From contig OY978526.1 of NCBI GenBank assembly GCA_963854835.1, positions 27,207,073-27,271,072 of the forward strand: 64,000 nt of DNA, given 5' to 3'. A program made the translations under genes and the position numbers. This stretch comes from Megamerina dolium (Eukaryota; Arthropoda; Insecta; Diptera; Megamerinidae). Positions within the stretch are counted from its first letter, which is position 1. Every line of letters begins with the position of its first letter. Below, one piece after another: positions 20,880 to 31,565 of this stretch. Below the pieces are notes generated by a model, which made no database searches, was not told the DNA's origin, and was given only the letters and a program-made list of their open reading frames with translations.

Positions 20880-21425
20880 TTTAAATAAAATTTTATTTCA
20901 AGGGGAATTTTCTCAAAACAAAGATTTTAAAAATAACTAATTAATTTAATAGATTGTTTGACATATGTAAGTAAACATCATCAACTGATTAGTTTCTACA
21001 ATTTTACGTGTCATCAAATCCAATCCATATAAACTTAGACATGTATATTGGGTTCAATTTCCCTAAACATCGGCAATATGAGTTTTAAATAATAAGTAAT
21101 CATATTAAAGACTATGCACAAATTAACCCACTTTGCAATTATTAATATCTAAAGTTATATAATTAATTAAATTGAATCAGTGAGTCTTTTACAGTTTTCT
21201 AGTCAACAAGCCACTGTGACGTAGCTACCATAGCAATAAAAAAAAAAATTATACAACTATGAATAAGACTATACACTATATAGACATAGAAATATGTATA
21301 AAGTAATTGCAAACAGATTACAACGAACGGTGTAATGAGCAATGATTCAGACAGTGCCCACAATAAATGCGCTGTTAGTTGGAATTCTTGCCGCCAAAAA
21401 TAAAATTCACCTTTTTACTATTACT
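20880..21425 (-). repeat. Triplicated non-coding module, copy 3 (inverted)
   Basis: Inverted relative to the copies at 6480 and 14150. Reading right to left it shows the AAAAGGTGAATTTTATTTTT block (21404-21425), CAATGATTCAGACAG near 21341, TTTTCTAGTCAACA near 21195 and GGGGAATTTTCTC near 20901. Confidence 0.5.
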
Positions 21426-22080
21426 AATACCAGAAAATTATTTTAAACACAATTTTAAAATTTTTAACAATATTTTACAATTTGAAAAAAATTTGTATCT
21501 TAAAGGACAAGCACTTTTCTCCAAAATCTAAAATAATAATCTAATAATCCAAAATCTAATAAATCTGTAAAATAATAAATAAATAATTTTTAAATGCTGG
21601 TTGAAGAAAATTATAGTCATTTTTGTATTCAGCGTGTCCAAAATTATGTTTAAGTTACTCTCTACCCTTCCCAGCTGTCGAACTATGTTATCAAATATTG
21701 TTGACATTCAACAATGCACTGAAATATGGAAAGTCTGTATTTGATCAATATCTTAGGCTAACACATACATATGTCTGTATTTATGTATGTGCATTTTTAT
21801 ATAAATAGATTTTTTGTTTATTCGGTCTATGTGATTCACATTGTAGAAATGGGTGTTTTTGTTTGAGGTAGTCAATAATTCTCAATTATATGTGTTTATA
21901 CGATTTAATGATATCAGCTCGTAAACTAGATCGTTTTATATGATCTCTAAAGTTATATAGTTATTTTTTTTTTTTAATAGAACGATTGCAGTGGTTTGCT
22001 TTGTAGCGTTTGTAATTTGACATAAAAAAATTTGGTATATCAGTACCGTACTTCCAATATTATTGAGAGAAGACAGTAAA

Positions 22081-22111
<31 letters not shown>

Positions 22112-22602
22112 GTAATATAGAGTGCTTTTTAGAGTGAAAAAAAAAATACAAAACGTAATATTCTGAACTAATAATTGGCAATTATTGGAAGGATAATTGT
22201 TGTGGTGGCAATATTTCCATGATGAAATTGCAAAATTTACTGAGTACAAATGACTTTTGGGTTACCAGATTTGATAACTGCTATAACGTTTTATGTATTA
22301 TCCCTATCGGAAACTGTTTCACTCTATAAAACAACACCCAGTAAAATTAAGTTAAGAATGTGAAAAAATATAACAAAAAGTCCATATTTTAAAATATAAT
22401 ACATATAATGTAATATTATACCATAGATATGTCTCCTACAAATCAAAATATTGACAATAGATTCTATAACACCCATCTTGAAAATCACTTATGAAAGTAG
22501 TTATTTATATTTTGGAAAATTAAATTTATTTTCGATATTAATGCTTATAACTAAATATAGTACAAGAAGAAATACAAATGCAAACAAATACAAAATTTCA
22601 AA
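21426..22602. other. Intergenic, with a short AAT microsatellite
   Basis: AT-rich DNA. An (AAT)n tract lies at about 22079-22112. No gene is recognised. Confidence 0.4.
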
Positions 22603-22776
22603 AGGAATCCCCCTTCATGGGCTAGTTGAAAATTTTTGATGCTAAGGAATTAGATTTAATCAACATACATATATGTGCTGTACTTATCATGTATTTCACC
22701 GCATCATTCATTCTTTCATACTAGTACCTGCTACAGCAACCGTTACAGATAGTAAGACATTTGTGTGTATAAAAGC
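22603..22776 (+). promoter_or_regulatory. Cecropin copy 5 promoter: kappaB-like site and TATA
   Basis: AGGAATCCCC at 22603-22612 is about 277 bp before the ATG, and TATAAAAGC lies at 22768-22776. Confidence 0.65.
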
Positions 22777-22889
22777 GATTCACAGATAGCAACAGATCAT
22801 TAAATACAATTTGAATCTTAAGCATTCAACAACACAAAATAAAAGTGATCGCACATATTACATAGCATTTCAACAATCAAATCAACAAT

Positions 22890-23161
22890 ATGAATTTCAA
22901 TAAAATTTACATTTTTGTTACTCTTGCAATGTTCGTAGTATTTGCTGGACAAACTGAGGCTGGGTGGTTAAAGAAATTGGGCAAGAAAGCTGTAAGTTAA
23001 TCAATATTCAATAATAGTACGGAAGAACTTATATTTATATTATAAATTTATTTGAATATTTACAGGAACGTGTTGTCCAACATACCAGAGATGCCACCAT
23101 TCAGACAATTGGCATTGCACAGCAAGCAGCAAATGTTGCAGCCACAGTGAGAGGTGGTTAA
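22890..23161 (+). CDS. Cecropin (copy 5)
   Basis: Exons 22890..22991 and 23066..23161, GTAAGT donor, phase 0; 65 aa. Signal [20 protein letters not shown] then QTEA. Mature [30 protein letters not shown], ending ATVRGG. Exon 2's protein is the same as copy 4 at 19206. It would be a secreted antibacterial peptide. Confidence 0.95.
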
Positions 23162-23340
23162 ATTCAACTATTCACTTACTATAAATATATATATATTTAA
23201 GAGATTGATATTATTATAGTTATTATAATCGATTATTAATTTATTTTTTTTTTATTTATAAATCAAATCAAATATAATATAATTAATAAATAAAACTTTT
23301 GTAAAATTAAGTAAATTTAAATTTGTTTGAAGTATCTTTA

Positions 23341-23442
23341 AAGGTGCAATGAGGTGTCATTAACCGCGCCACATATGCAACCATTCAAGTTATTACAACC
23401 GCACAACAGATAGTAAAAGTTGCAGCTACTAAACATATATAA
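23341..23442 (+). pseudogene. Relic cecropin-like second exon
   Basis: Reads as a decayed exon 2: GGTGCAATGAGGTGTCATTA resembles the start of the 20485 exon (EGAV), and further on an open stretch reads ATIQVITTAQQIVKVAATKH before a stop. No acceptor, first exon or promoter is preserved. It lies just downstream of copy 5 and is closer to the divergent copy at 20485 (EGAV-type) than to the standard type. Confidence 0.6.
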
Positions 23443-23553
23443 TATTTGAAAAATATTCAATATTAAAACAATATAATTTTTTGCAAAGAAATATTTATCT
23501 GTCTATACTCATTTCAAACACTTATCAGGAATTGTCTTTTCAGATATTTCTTT

Positions 23554-24057
23554 TCAATTGTCCATATAGTCTTCATTACTCTCATATTCGAATTCCCCTA
23601 TGTCATCAACTAAGTAGCGCGCAGCGACTGCTGCTGCACCCGGTAATCCACGCGGGCCCGGAGTGCCTGGTGGTCCTCGAGGTCCAGCAGGTCCTATCTG
23701 TCCCGTAAAACCACGTGGACCACGACGTCCTCTTTCACCAGTTGGACCACGTGGGCCATTTCGTCCATCATATCCAGGGTTGCCAGACCTCCCGATAGGT
23801 CCGACATCACCAGCGTCACCAGTAGCGCCTTTCACACCAACATCACCATCAGGGCCTTGCAGACCGGTTGGACCTGGTAAGCCTGGTGGTCCTGGAGGAC
23901 AATTACAACCATTGCCAGAGAATGAAATTCCTGAAGTATAAAGTTGTCTTAAAGTGCCAAATGTTGCGCCTGAAGTGTATTGATTTTTGAAAAATGCTGC
24001 TTCAAGAGCACAAACTAACACTAAAATTAATGTGAATATGATTGTTTCCGATTTCAT
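23554..24057 (-). CDS. Short secreted collagen-like protein 1
   Basis: Single-exon ORF of 167 aa. A signal peptide (MKSETIIFTLILVLVCALEA) is followed by about 30 non-collagenous residues, then a C-N-C motif and about 30 Gly-X-Y triplets (from about residue 52 to 142, starting PPGPPGLPGPTG) with few breaks. A short acidic tail (GEFEYESNEDYMDN) follows. There is no C1q, lectin or NC1 domain, so it is far smaller than basement-membrane collagen IV. It probably forms secreted trimers, perhaps locked by the cysteines. The function is not known. It is divergent with the collagen gene at 24418, with about 360 bp between them. Confidence 0.85.
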   Translation of the reverse strand: MKSETIIFTLILVLVCALEAAFFKNQYTSGATFGTLRQLYTSGISFSGNGCNCPPGPPGLPGPTGLQGPDGDVGVKGATGDAGDVGPIGRSGNPGYDGRNGPRGPTGERGRRGPRGFTGQIGPAGPRGPPGTPGPRGLPGAAAVAARYLVDDIGEFEYESNEDYMDN

Positions 24058-24417
24058 AGCTGATATCCAAATGTGAAATCACAAATGGTGTATTCATTTT
24101 TATATGTTAAGGTAAATCATAAAAAAAAACAATAAAAAAAAGTTATATATAACGGTATTACAGATTAATCAATTTAATTACCTCATTCATTGTAATTAAA
24201 ATTTTATTAATGTAGAAAATTTACAGTTATATCAAATATGAGGATACATTTTAATGATTTTAATTAATGTTATTTTTCCAAAATCTTAGACTATAAAAAT
24301 TGAAAATGTTATTCTAATGAATAATTATATTTCTCGTTTACAAAATGAACAGTGGGTAAATTTCATATAAAAAGCATTGGACACCATAAAAACGAGCATA
24401 TCTTCAAGTTTCCCGTA
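24058..24417. promoter_or_regulatory. Shared upstream region of divergent collagen-like genes
   Basis: A 360-bp spacer between two divergent collagen-like genes. A TATAAAA-type sequence near 24366 could serve the plus-strand gene. No CCCC-ended kappaB-like site is seen, unlike the antimicrobial genes around it. Confidence 0.4.
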
Positions 24418-24937
24418 ATGAATACCATATTGTTCATTCTGTGCTGTAAGTTGGTTTACATTATTGTACCTATAGTACATGTTTTATTGTTATATTATTA
24501 AAGGTTTTGTAATGAGTTGTTTTACTCTTGATGAAAAGCAATCTCGTGGCATACTCGGAAATAGAAATAGAAATAATCTCCAGCCATACTTTCAATCCAT
24601 GCCTCAATGCATATGTACTCCTGGCTCTCGTGGAATACCAGGAGAACCGGGAGCAGTTGGTGTGAAAGGCCCCCGAGGAGATCCTGGCTTAAAAGGACCT
24701 AAGGGACCCATAGGCCCTACTGGTCCACCCGGACTACAAGGCAATCCCGGCCAGGAAGGAGCCCCAGGATCTCTTGGTGTACCAGGCCAACGTGGACCGC
24801 GCGGCTTTCCTGGTGGTCGTGGTGTTCCTGGCCCAATAGGCGTTCCTGGTTTACCTGGACCTCAAGGGCCTCAAGGTGATCCTGGGGTTGCAGCACCAGC
24901 CACATCTTCAACAACTCCGTCATCAACCACAACATGA
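24418..24937 (+). CDS. Short secreted collagen-like protein 2
   Basis: Exons 24418..24445 (28 bp) and 24504..24937, GTAAGT donor, AG acceptor, joined in frame; 153 aa. The joined N-terminus gives a signal peptide ([17 protein letters not shown]). A linker and a C-I-C motif follow, then about 28 Gly-X-Y triplets starting at [11 protein letters not shown], then a short Ser/Thr-rich tail ([10 protein letters not shown]). The first exon has the same 28-bp length as in the gene at 26997, which supports common origin. Without the first exon no start or signal would exist, so the splice is well supported. The function is unknown. Confidence 0.82.
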
Positions 24938-25302
24938 TGTATGCAGTTTAGAGACGAAGGCAACAACATATTTAAGTCTTCCATAAAATTCATATATTTT
25001 TTCGTTTTACTAAAATTATTTCATTAGGGTTTATGAACATTATCTTTTCAGTCAAAAATAAAATGCATTTAGAACTTCTCCAACGTAATCAAAATAAAAT
25101 TATTAAAATTATTAAATAATAATGAATATTTTGACTTAGTTTGTGAAATAACAGCCAAAATCTATTTATGAAACCAAAACACTTGAAAATCAATTTGAAA
25201 TTGAATAAGCTTTTTATAAGAAAGTTCACGTCGAATTTCCCTACTTGAGCTCTTTTTTTACTTTTAATCTTTGAATGCATCTTCTTTGTAAAAAAAAAAA
25301 GT
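24938..25302. other. 3' flank, no gene
   Basis: AT-rich sequence after the collagen-like gene, with an AATAAAA near 25058. Nothing else is recognised. Confidence 0.35.
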
Positions 25303-25645
25303 AATAAATATGTGGCACTTATAAGCCCCCAAAGGCGCTTTGGGGGAGCTTCTCTTCTAGTACTGTTGTGCGTATTATATTTTGAACAGTTTTAGAAGGG
25401 ACCTTCTTATTTTAGCCGGTTTCGAACGTCAGAACCCTTGTGACATCACTTTTTCTGAGTTTTGTCACTGAGTTCTTTTAGAAGCTTTTCCATTGCAAAT
25501 TGTTACTGCCGCAAGAAGTGCGAACAGATGGGTACCGTTAGAAAGAAAAATCTTTTCGATATTAAAATTTTGCTTCAGCCGGTGATTGAACCCACGACCT
25601 ACCGATCAGAAGGCCATCGTACTAACCACTGAGCTATGGAACCCA
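25303..25645 (-). mobile_element. SINE family A, near full-length inverted copy
   Basis: The minus-strand tRNA head at the right end has an A-box (TAGCTCAGTGGTTAG) and a B-box near GGGTTCAATCACC. The body holds the AGTAACAATTTGC core and the AAGTGCCACATATTTATT end at the left. Some GC decay is visible. Confidence 0.8.
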
Positions 25646-26996
25646 TCTTATTTGCTAGCAACATGAAATTACGTAACTTCCTACAACTTTAGAAGTATTC
25701 CATACGACAAGCCAATGACTTAGCCCAGCAAACCGTGAGAATCAAAAAAGAAAATGTTGACCTCTTTTTCGGAGCTTTCACGCTCAGTAGGAGTGCATAA
25801 AATCATCATAAACGATCCGAAAATCTTGAGGGATGAAGGTTTTTTTTCTATTAAACTGGTTCATCAGAAAGAGCTCTAAATAACTCTAAGAAAAGAGCCG
25901 TTTCATGCGCCCAAATAATTCTGTCGAAATATAAGCCGAGCTAAATTGCCGATATGCCTCCATCAACGCGCTTAACAATAAGCGTTTTCCAGTTTGTTCA
26001 GAATACTCCTAAAACGCTTATACTTTTGAGTATTTTAAGAGTTATCTCCCTAAGCAGTCCTTCGTTCTCTAGTTTCACACTTTAATGAATCCTTTGAATT
26101 CATGAAGTACTCAAATTTTGCTGGGATATTTCATTTACCTGCATTTTTCTCCCCTGATTTCCTCTTTCTCTTCGATCTCATCTTCCAAGCGTTTCTTCTT
26201 TCAAATCTCTATATTAGATTAAATTTATTGTCGTATTTTATTGTAATTGCCTTAAAGTATGTTTATCATACCCTAAAGCGTCATCTAAATTTAACTATGT
26301 CCGTACGTCCGTCTGCCTGTCTGTTACTGTCTGGCTAGTTCAGCCAATAATAACTTGAACAAATATTCAGTAATTTGAACAAAATTCGGCAGGAGTACCA
26401 AGAGATAGAATTGACAATATATAATATATTTTCAAAAACTTGGGCATTTTCTAAGAGTGTGCTACATTTGATAAAAGTTGAAGAAAAACAAAACTTGTTG
26501 CCAACGAGAGCTGTTTCAAGCTGTCAGTTTACATTTTTGAAATTGAGAAGTACTAACCTCTTAATTAAAATTAATTCAACATGCACCACAAATGGAAAAA
26601 GCTGGTTTTCTTTCAGATTCCTAAACTCAAAAGTTCTGGCAAAACAAACAAAATGATGCATACATTTTTATTTATTATTTTCAACCATTTCTTATGAAAA
26701 TCCAATCTATTTTTAGGACTTGTCTAATGTGCATTTATCAAAATATCATTAGATACTAATAAAAAATACCCATAAAACCCAATTAAATTGTACCACTTCC
26801 AAATGATAGCAATGATTATCATAGACGCTTTAATGCGTTTTAAAATATTTTAGAGACATTCGATAGAGAATTAATTTTTTTGTATAAAAAAATCATTTAT
26901 GTTAATTACACTAAGCCGTATTTTCTTGATAAAATCTCTACTGTCACCTATAAAATGTCCAAATGAATATAAATGCACTTTAGATACTACAGAAGC
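25646..26996. other. Intergenic with a short repeat fragment
   Basis: No gene is recognised. A piece at about 26265-26370 (GTCCGTACGTCCGTCTGCCTGTCTG and the AACTTGAACAAATATTCAGT region) matches the 3' part of the GGGCGTGGC tandem-repeat element in inverted orientation. A TATAAAAT near 26949 could serve the collagen-like gene downstream. Confidence 0.4.
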
Positions 26997-27489
26997 ATGA
27001 AACCATCAACTTTCTTAATTCTTAGTAAGTGGAGTGTGTTTTTATAAAAAATTTTGATAAATTTATGTACAACTTTTCCTTTATTTAGCTCTATTTGTAT
27101 TTTGCAAAGCGGTAAAAGAAGCTTCAGCCGTCGGAAGAAATTTTCCTCAAATATATTATACGCAGCAAGGACCACCAGGACCGCCAGGAGTCCCTGGCTT
27201 ACCTGGTGCAATTGGCAACAAAGGTTTCCGAGGACCAACTGGTGACGTAGGTCCTGCTGGAGCCATCGGTCCCCCAGGGCCACCTGGTAGGGATGGTCGT
27301 GATGGTTCACCTGGTCTTCAAGGTTCGCCTGGATTAGCAGGTAGACGTGGACTTCCTGGGTCAATCGGCCCACCCGGACCGCAAGGACCCCCAGGTTTCA
27401 TGGGACCCCCAGGGCCACCAGGCCCACCAGGAACATCAGCAAGAAGTCTCTACTATAACTCAATATATGCAGAAGACTTTAATGACTAA
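26997..27489 (+). CDS. Short secreted collagen-like protein 3
   Basis: Exons 26997..27024 (28 bp) and 27089..27489, GTAAGT donor and TTTAG acceptor; 142 aa. The joined N-terminus is a signal-like [21 protein letters not shown] short linker ([13 protein letters not shown]) leads into about 29 uninterrupted Gly-X-Y triplets from [10 protein letters not shown] to GPPGTS, then a short tail ([16 protein letters not shown]). It lacks the C-x-C motif of the other two. The spliced frame is open while unspliced frames give only fragments. The function is unknown; a secreted structural or pattern-recognition-like role is speculative. Confidence 0.82.
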
Positions 27490-27634
27490 TTGGAAACAAA
27501 AAAAATTGCAAAAAATAATATACATATAAATATGTGTTCAAAAATATAACAACAACATGGGAGATCTATTTAAAAGTTGTATTTTTCATTACTTACATAT
27601 ATATTTATGCCATAAAAGCAAAAAAAAAATCCAG

Positions 27635-27637
<3 letters not shown>

Positions 27638-27720
<83 letters not shown>

Positions 27721-27722
27721 AA
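27638..27722. repeat. AT microsatellite
   Basis: About 85 bp of almost pure (TA)n with two AAATA interruptions. It borders the SINE fragment at 27722. Confidence 0.9.
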
Positions 27723-27870
27723 TATGTGGCACTAAAAGCCCCAAAGGGCTCATTGGTCGAGCTTCTCTTCCATTGCTGTTGTGCGTGTTAAATTTGGACA
27801 GTATTAGAAGGAACCTACTTATTTTTGCCGGATCCGAACGGCAGAACCTTTGTGACATCACGTTTTTAAA
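27722..27870 (-). mobile_element. SINE family A, 3' fragment
   Basis: Only the 3' half is present: AATATGTGGCACTAAAAGCCCC, then GAGCTTCTCTTCCATTGCTG, to the GTGACATCACGTTTTT stretch. The tRNA head is missing, typical of 5' truncation. Confidence 0.7.
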
Positions 27871-28292
27871 ATTAGTTAGCTTTTTTTAAGGCGTAATATT
27901 GCTATCGGTTGTTTTCTTCTGTCTTTGGTGACCAATTTTGGACATGGGTTATCTTTCCATTTGATATACAAAGAGCCTCACGTATAGATTTAAAAGTTTT
28001 TCCTTCATCAATCAATATTCACAACTATTTTCCAAAAAAAAACTTTTTAAAATAAGTTGACAATAATTGACAAGAATCCCTCTGACATAAATTGCAGTGA
28101 TTCCCGGATTTAGATAATAAAAGGAGTTGCAGGAATGAATTTGTTCTTATTATAACAACGATGATAAAACAGATATTTATTTTCTAGAAAAATCATATAG
28201 TTTATTTATTTAATTTTTATTGGACATTTTATAGTAAAGCAAAAAAAAAATACTTTTGTTTTATTTAAAAGTATTTGTTTTCAATTACAAGT
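27871..28292. other. Spacer, no gene
   Basis: AT-rich DNA covering the 3' untranslated region of the minus-strand lysine-tail gene. Nothing else is recognised. Confidence 0.35.
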
Positions 28293-28754
28293 CTAATCAA
28301 ACCGTTTGGTGCTTTTACGTTTGGTATTTCTGTCGTTACTTTTCTTAGTAAGCTTCTTCTTACTTTTCTTTTCCTTCTTAGCATTTCTTTTCTTATCTTT
28401 CTTAGTACTGCTTTTATTTCCATCTTTGTCTTTGTTATTTTTGTCGTTCTTCTTGTTAAACTGTTTTGAGATAAGTTTTCCTACGATAGATATGTCTTTT
28501 ATCGGTATGTCTGTTCCAACCATATCAACCATATCATCTACAATATGCCCGAAGCAGGAAGGACCACTAAACATTCCACCTATAGCCTCAACGGTATTGC
28601 CGTTTTTAATAGCATCGGAAATAGTATTAATGCTACCAGTTACGCCTTCGATTCCATTTTGGGCATTCTCAAAATCTGGATTAGCTTGAGTTCCAACGAA
28701 AAGTACTCCTACTAGAAAGAAAATGATAACGATAGACTGCTTGATTGAAAACAT
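28293..28754 (-). CDS. Secreted protein with lysine-rich tail (copy 2)
   Basis: Intronless ORF of 153 aa from the ATG at 28754. Signal MFSIKQSIVIIFFLVGVLFV then GTQA. The central acidic/amphipathic domain is homologous to copy 1 (NPDFENAQNGIEGVTGSINT) but diverges around residues 60-75, where a Pro-Ser-Cys and several Asp/Met codons replace the Gly/Ala-rich helix. The lysine-rich tail carries different indels and ends KRFD. The lengths and the open frame in both copies suggest selection. The family is unknown. It is inverted relative to copy 1 at 13296 and sits near the inverted acidic gene. Confidence 0.75.
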   Translation of the reverse strand: MFSIKQSIVIIFFLVGVLFVGTQANPDFENAQNGIEGVTGSINTISDAIKNGNTVEAIGGMFSGPSCFGHIVDDMVDMVGTDIPIKDISIVGKLISKQFNKKNDKNNKDKDGNKSSTKKDKKRNAKKEKKSKKKLTKKSNDRNTKRKSTKRFD

Positions 28755-28839
28755 TTTTGGGGGGGTTTTCTTTGAGGTTGTGTAGAGTTGAGAGTCTGAT
28801 CTCAAACTGTTACTGTTGTTGCAGGAAATGTCTTAAGCC

Positions 28840-28955
28840 TATATATATACAAATAGGAAGCTATACTGAAATGTTTTCAAATTATTATTTTGTAAGCATA
28901 GATCATTTAAAATTTGCACCATAAAATTAGAGTGTACTTAGGTGTGGGGAAAACC
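28840..28955 (-). promoter_or_regulatory. Lysine-tail gene 2 promoter
   Basis: A TATATATA stretch lies near 28840-28849. GGTTTTCCCC on the minus strand (GGGGAAAACC on the plus) lies at 28946-28955, about 192 bp before the ATG, matching copy 1. Confidence 0.55.
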
Positions 28956-29599
28956 GAAACTGTTGCCATACTTCATTATGTACATAAAAACTTGTTAATT
29001 TCTTTTTTATTTGGACAAAAGCAACTATATATTTTATATTGATGATTACTTTCTTTTGCAATATATTTTATAGAAACAGCTGTGTTTGTGTTGGAAAAAC
29101 ACTTTGCCATTTGTCAAATATACACTAAACTATTTAATTTATATTTTTCAAAAGAGAACAAAAGAATTCTACTATTAAGTATTTTATATCTGAAAAGTAT
29201 TTCTTATATAATAACCTCGAACACTTAAACAAATCAATAATACAATAGCTATTTTTTTTTTCTTTTTTTGGTTCTATTAATTTAAATTTAATGCAAAAAT
29301 AAGACTTTAACAACTTTAAATTATTTATTTTTAAATTAGTTATACATTCTGTCAAATAAGTACCCGGAATTTCTCATTTTTAATTTTCCCTCTGAGAATA
29401 TTTCAAATTTTTTCCCAGGTTGGCACAACTGTCAGCCACTATTCTGTGAATTTTTATTGCTATGTGTCATTTAGTTTGGTTACGGCGTCATTAGGAACAA
29501 GTCAACCTTTTGTGTGCGTTGCGATTTTTACTATGGATAAAAATATCGAACAAAGAGTTTGTGTGAAATTTTGTGTTTCAAACGAAATTTCTTGTGCCT
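28956..29599. other. Duplicated upstream sequence then spacer
   Basis: 28956-29100 is inverted homology to the upstream part of 12.95-13.1 kb (shared ATAGAAACAGCTGTGTTTGT-like and TGTTGCCATA-like blocks). The rest is AT-rich with no gene. Confidence 0.4.
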
Positions 29600-30895
29600 A
29601 TCTCTTGGGCCTATCTCTAACCGCGGCTGTGAAATCTTGTCCCACGGCTGCGCTAGAGGCCCTAGTAGGACTCCTACCGCTAAATATTCTTATTCAAAAA
29701 TCAGCAGCATTCGCATAAACTTCTTTCACAGTTCAACTTCGAGTTCAAGTGGACACGAAACAATCATCAAAAATATACCAAATATAGAAATATGTTCTAA
29801 CTCTGATTCTATGCCTCAAGTACTACGTTATCGCAGGCGCTTCTCCACAATCATCCCAGACAGACTGGAATGGAAAACAGATAACAAATTAATACCCTCA
29901 AAACATAATTACAGACGGTTTGGTTTACAGACGGATCGAAGACAGACTAAAGTACAGGCGCCGGGATATATGGTCCTAATACCCGCATATCTGTCGGCCA
30001 TACATGCCATAGAACTTTGTGCACGTCATCTACATGCCAAAGTGCTCAAAGGAGCGCGCATTCTTATTTGCTCAGACAGCCAAGCTGCCATCAAATCTCT
30101 CTCCTCACGGGAGTTCTCCTCAAAACTGTCACAAAATGCTTCCTTATCCTACAAAAACTCTCTATGCGAAATAAGTTCACATTATGTAGAGTGCCGGGGC
30201 ACAACGTAATTGAGGGCAATGAATTAGCGGACGAACTAGCGAGAGCTGGCTCGTCTTCTCCACTGACGGACCCAGAACCTTTCTGCGGTACTATCTGGTC
30301 ATCGGCTAATACTATGATAGAAAAACATTATCACGACAAATACCTACTACAATGGACAAATTCGACAGGTCTTCTCCAAGCAAAAACCCTCATCAGCTTC
30401 AATGCAGCTTTTGACAGAATCAGTCTTAGCACAACAAACTTACGCCTAATAACCAACTAATAACTGGCTAAAATACCATCTCCACAAAATGAGAATATTC
30501 TCTGACACGGAGTATAGACTCTGTCTGCAGAAGGAGGAAACATCGATCCACATCTTTTGCGAATGTCCGACCTTGGCCAGACTTCGCCTAAAACACTTTC
30601 AGCTGAGCTGAGCTGCTGAGTCCAGCACCAGCTTCAACCATCAAAAGTTCGACAAGATCAATTCTATCCTTCATTAAAAAGGTAGAGGAGATTATAGTGC
30701 CGTAGAAAAGCTTGGGTAAAAAAGATTTCGTTTGGTCGCAGTGCCCGTAACACTTGTGGTTGGCCCTCAGAGGTATCAGCAGTAGGGCTCATATCCTCTG
30801 ACAGACCTCGATCTGGTTTCGCGTGGTCCACTTGATGAAAAAGGATTATGTCCTTACTCCAACGTCACGCTCTCTTTTGATTGATTGATTGCTGT
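29600..30895 (+). mobile_element. LINE (jockey/I-like) 3' remnant with RNase H
   Basis: Plus-strand remnant with several frameshifts. It begins in a typical end-of-reverse-transcriptase segment (CPTAALEALVGLLPLNILIQ, 29639-29700). It continues into an RNase H domain with visible motifs (LICSDSQAAIKSL near 30064, and GNELADELARAGSS near 30218) and a Cys-rich tail (CLQKEE...HIFCECP near 30520-30570). It ends in a TTGATT-repeat tail near 30877-30892. Catalytic ORFs are broken, so it is dead. It lies between the two inverted duplicate genes. Confidence 0.8.
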
Positions 30896-31565
30896 AGCGT
30901 AGTGTGAGAAATTGCTGAAAATTTAAACAAATTTTATTAATTTCATGCACGTCAAATGTCGTCAATACAAAGCCACAACTGGAAAGACTGATTTCACTGA
31001 TGGAAGCTAAATCCAACCCGATCTAGTGAAATTCACAATAGGGCTATTCTTCATCGAATCAGCAATATAATCAGATTATTGCCCTTATGTCATGCTACTT
31101 TTTATAGAAAACCCATTTCTTACCTCACAAAACGGCATTTGCATGCTTAATCCAAAGTAGCAATTTTTAGTAAGATTTATATGGAATTCATTTGATATTC
31201 GGCCTGATGAAATTTCATTTGGTTCCAAGATACAAGCTTCAACCTGCAGAAAAATTTAAGAATTTCCTATTCTTTCGCTAGGCTTTAATTCTTTCGAACA
31301 AAGTACTTTCATAGGTTTTCCCTACTTTGCTAAACTACTTATCAATCATTTTTAAGAAATCTACGTTATATTTTTCTAGGAAAAAGCAGCTCTTATATTT
31401 TTACGAGTACTATATGTATTAATAATATAAATTTTACTATTTATTTATGTAACATAGTTATATTAAAATTTACAAGGGGAAAAATGTCTAAGTCTTAATT
31501 CTCGAAATAATCTATGGTAGAAATATAAAATCTAATAAATTGAATTCAAAATTTATTTACTATCT
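30896..31565. other. Spacer, no gene
   Basis: No gene is recognised. The sequence after 31440 is the 3' region of the minus-strand acidic gene. Confidence 0.35.

Noticed and set aside
23663..23941. Pro/Gly-rich ORF opposite collagen-like gene 1 (also 24717-24935)
   Set aside because: Antisense of Gly-X-Y codons gives a collagen-like pattern by chance; only the sense frame has a signal peptide and stop.
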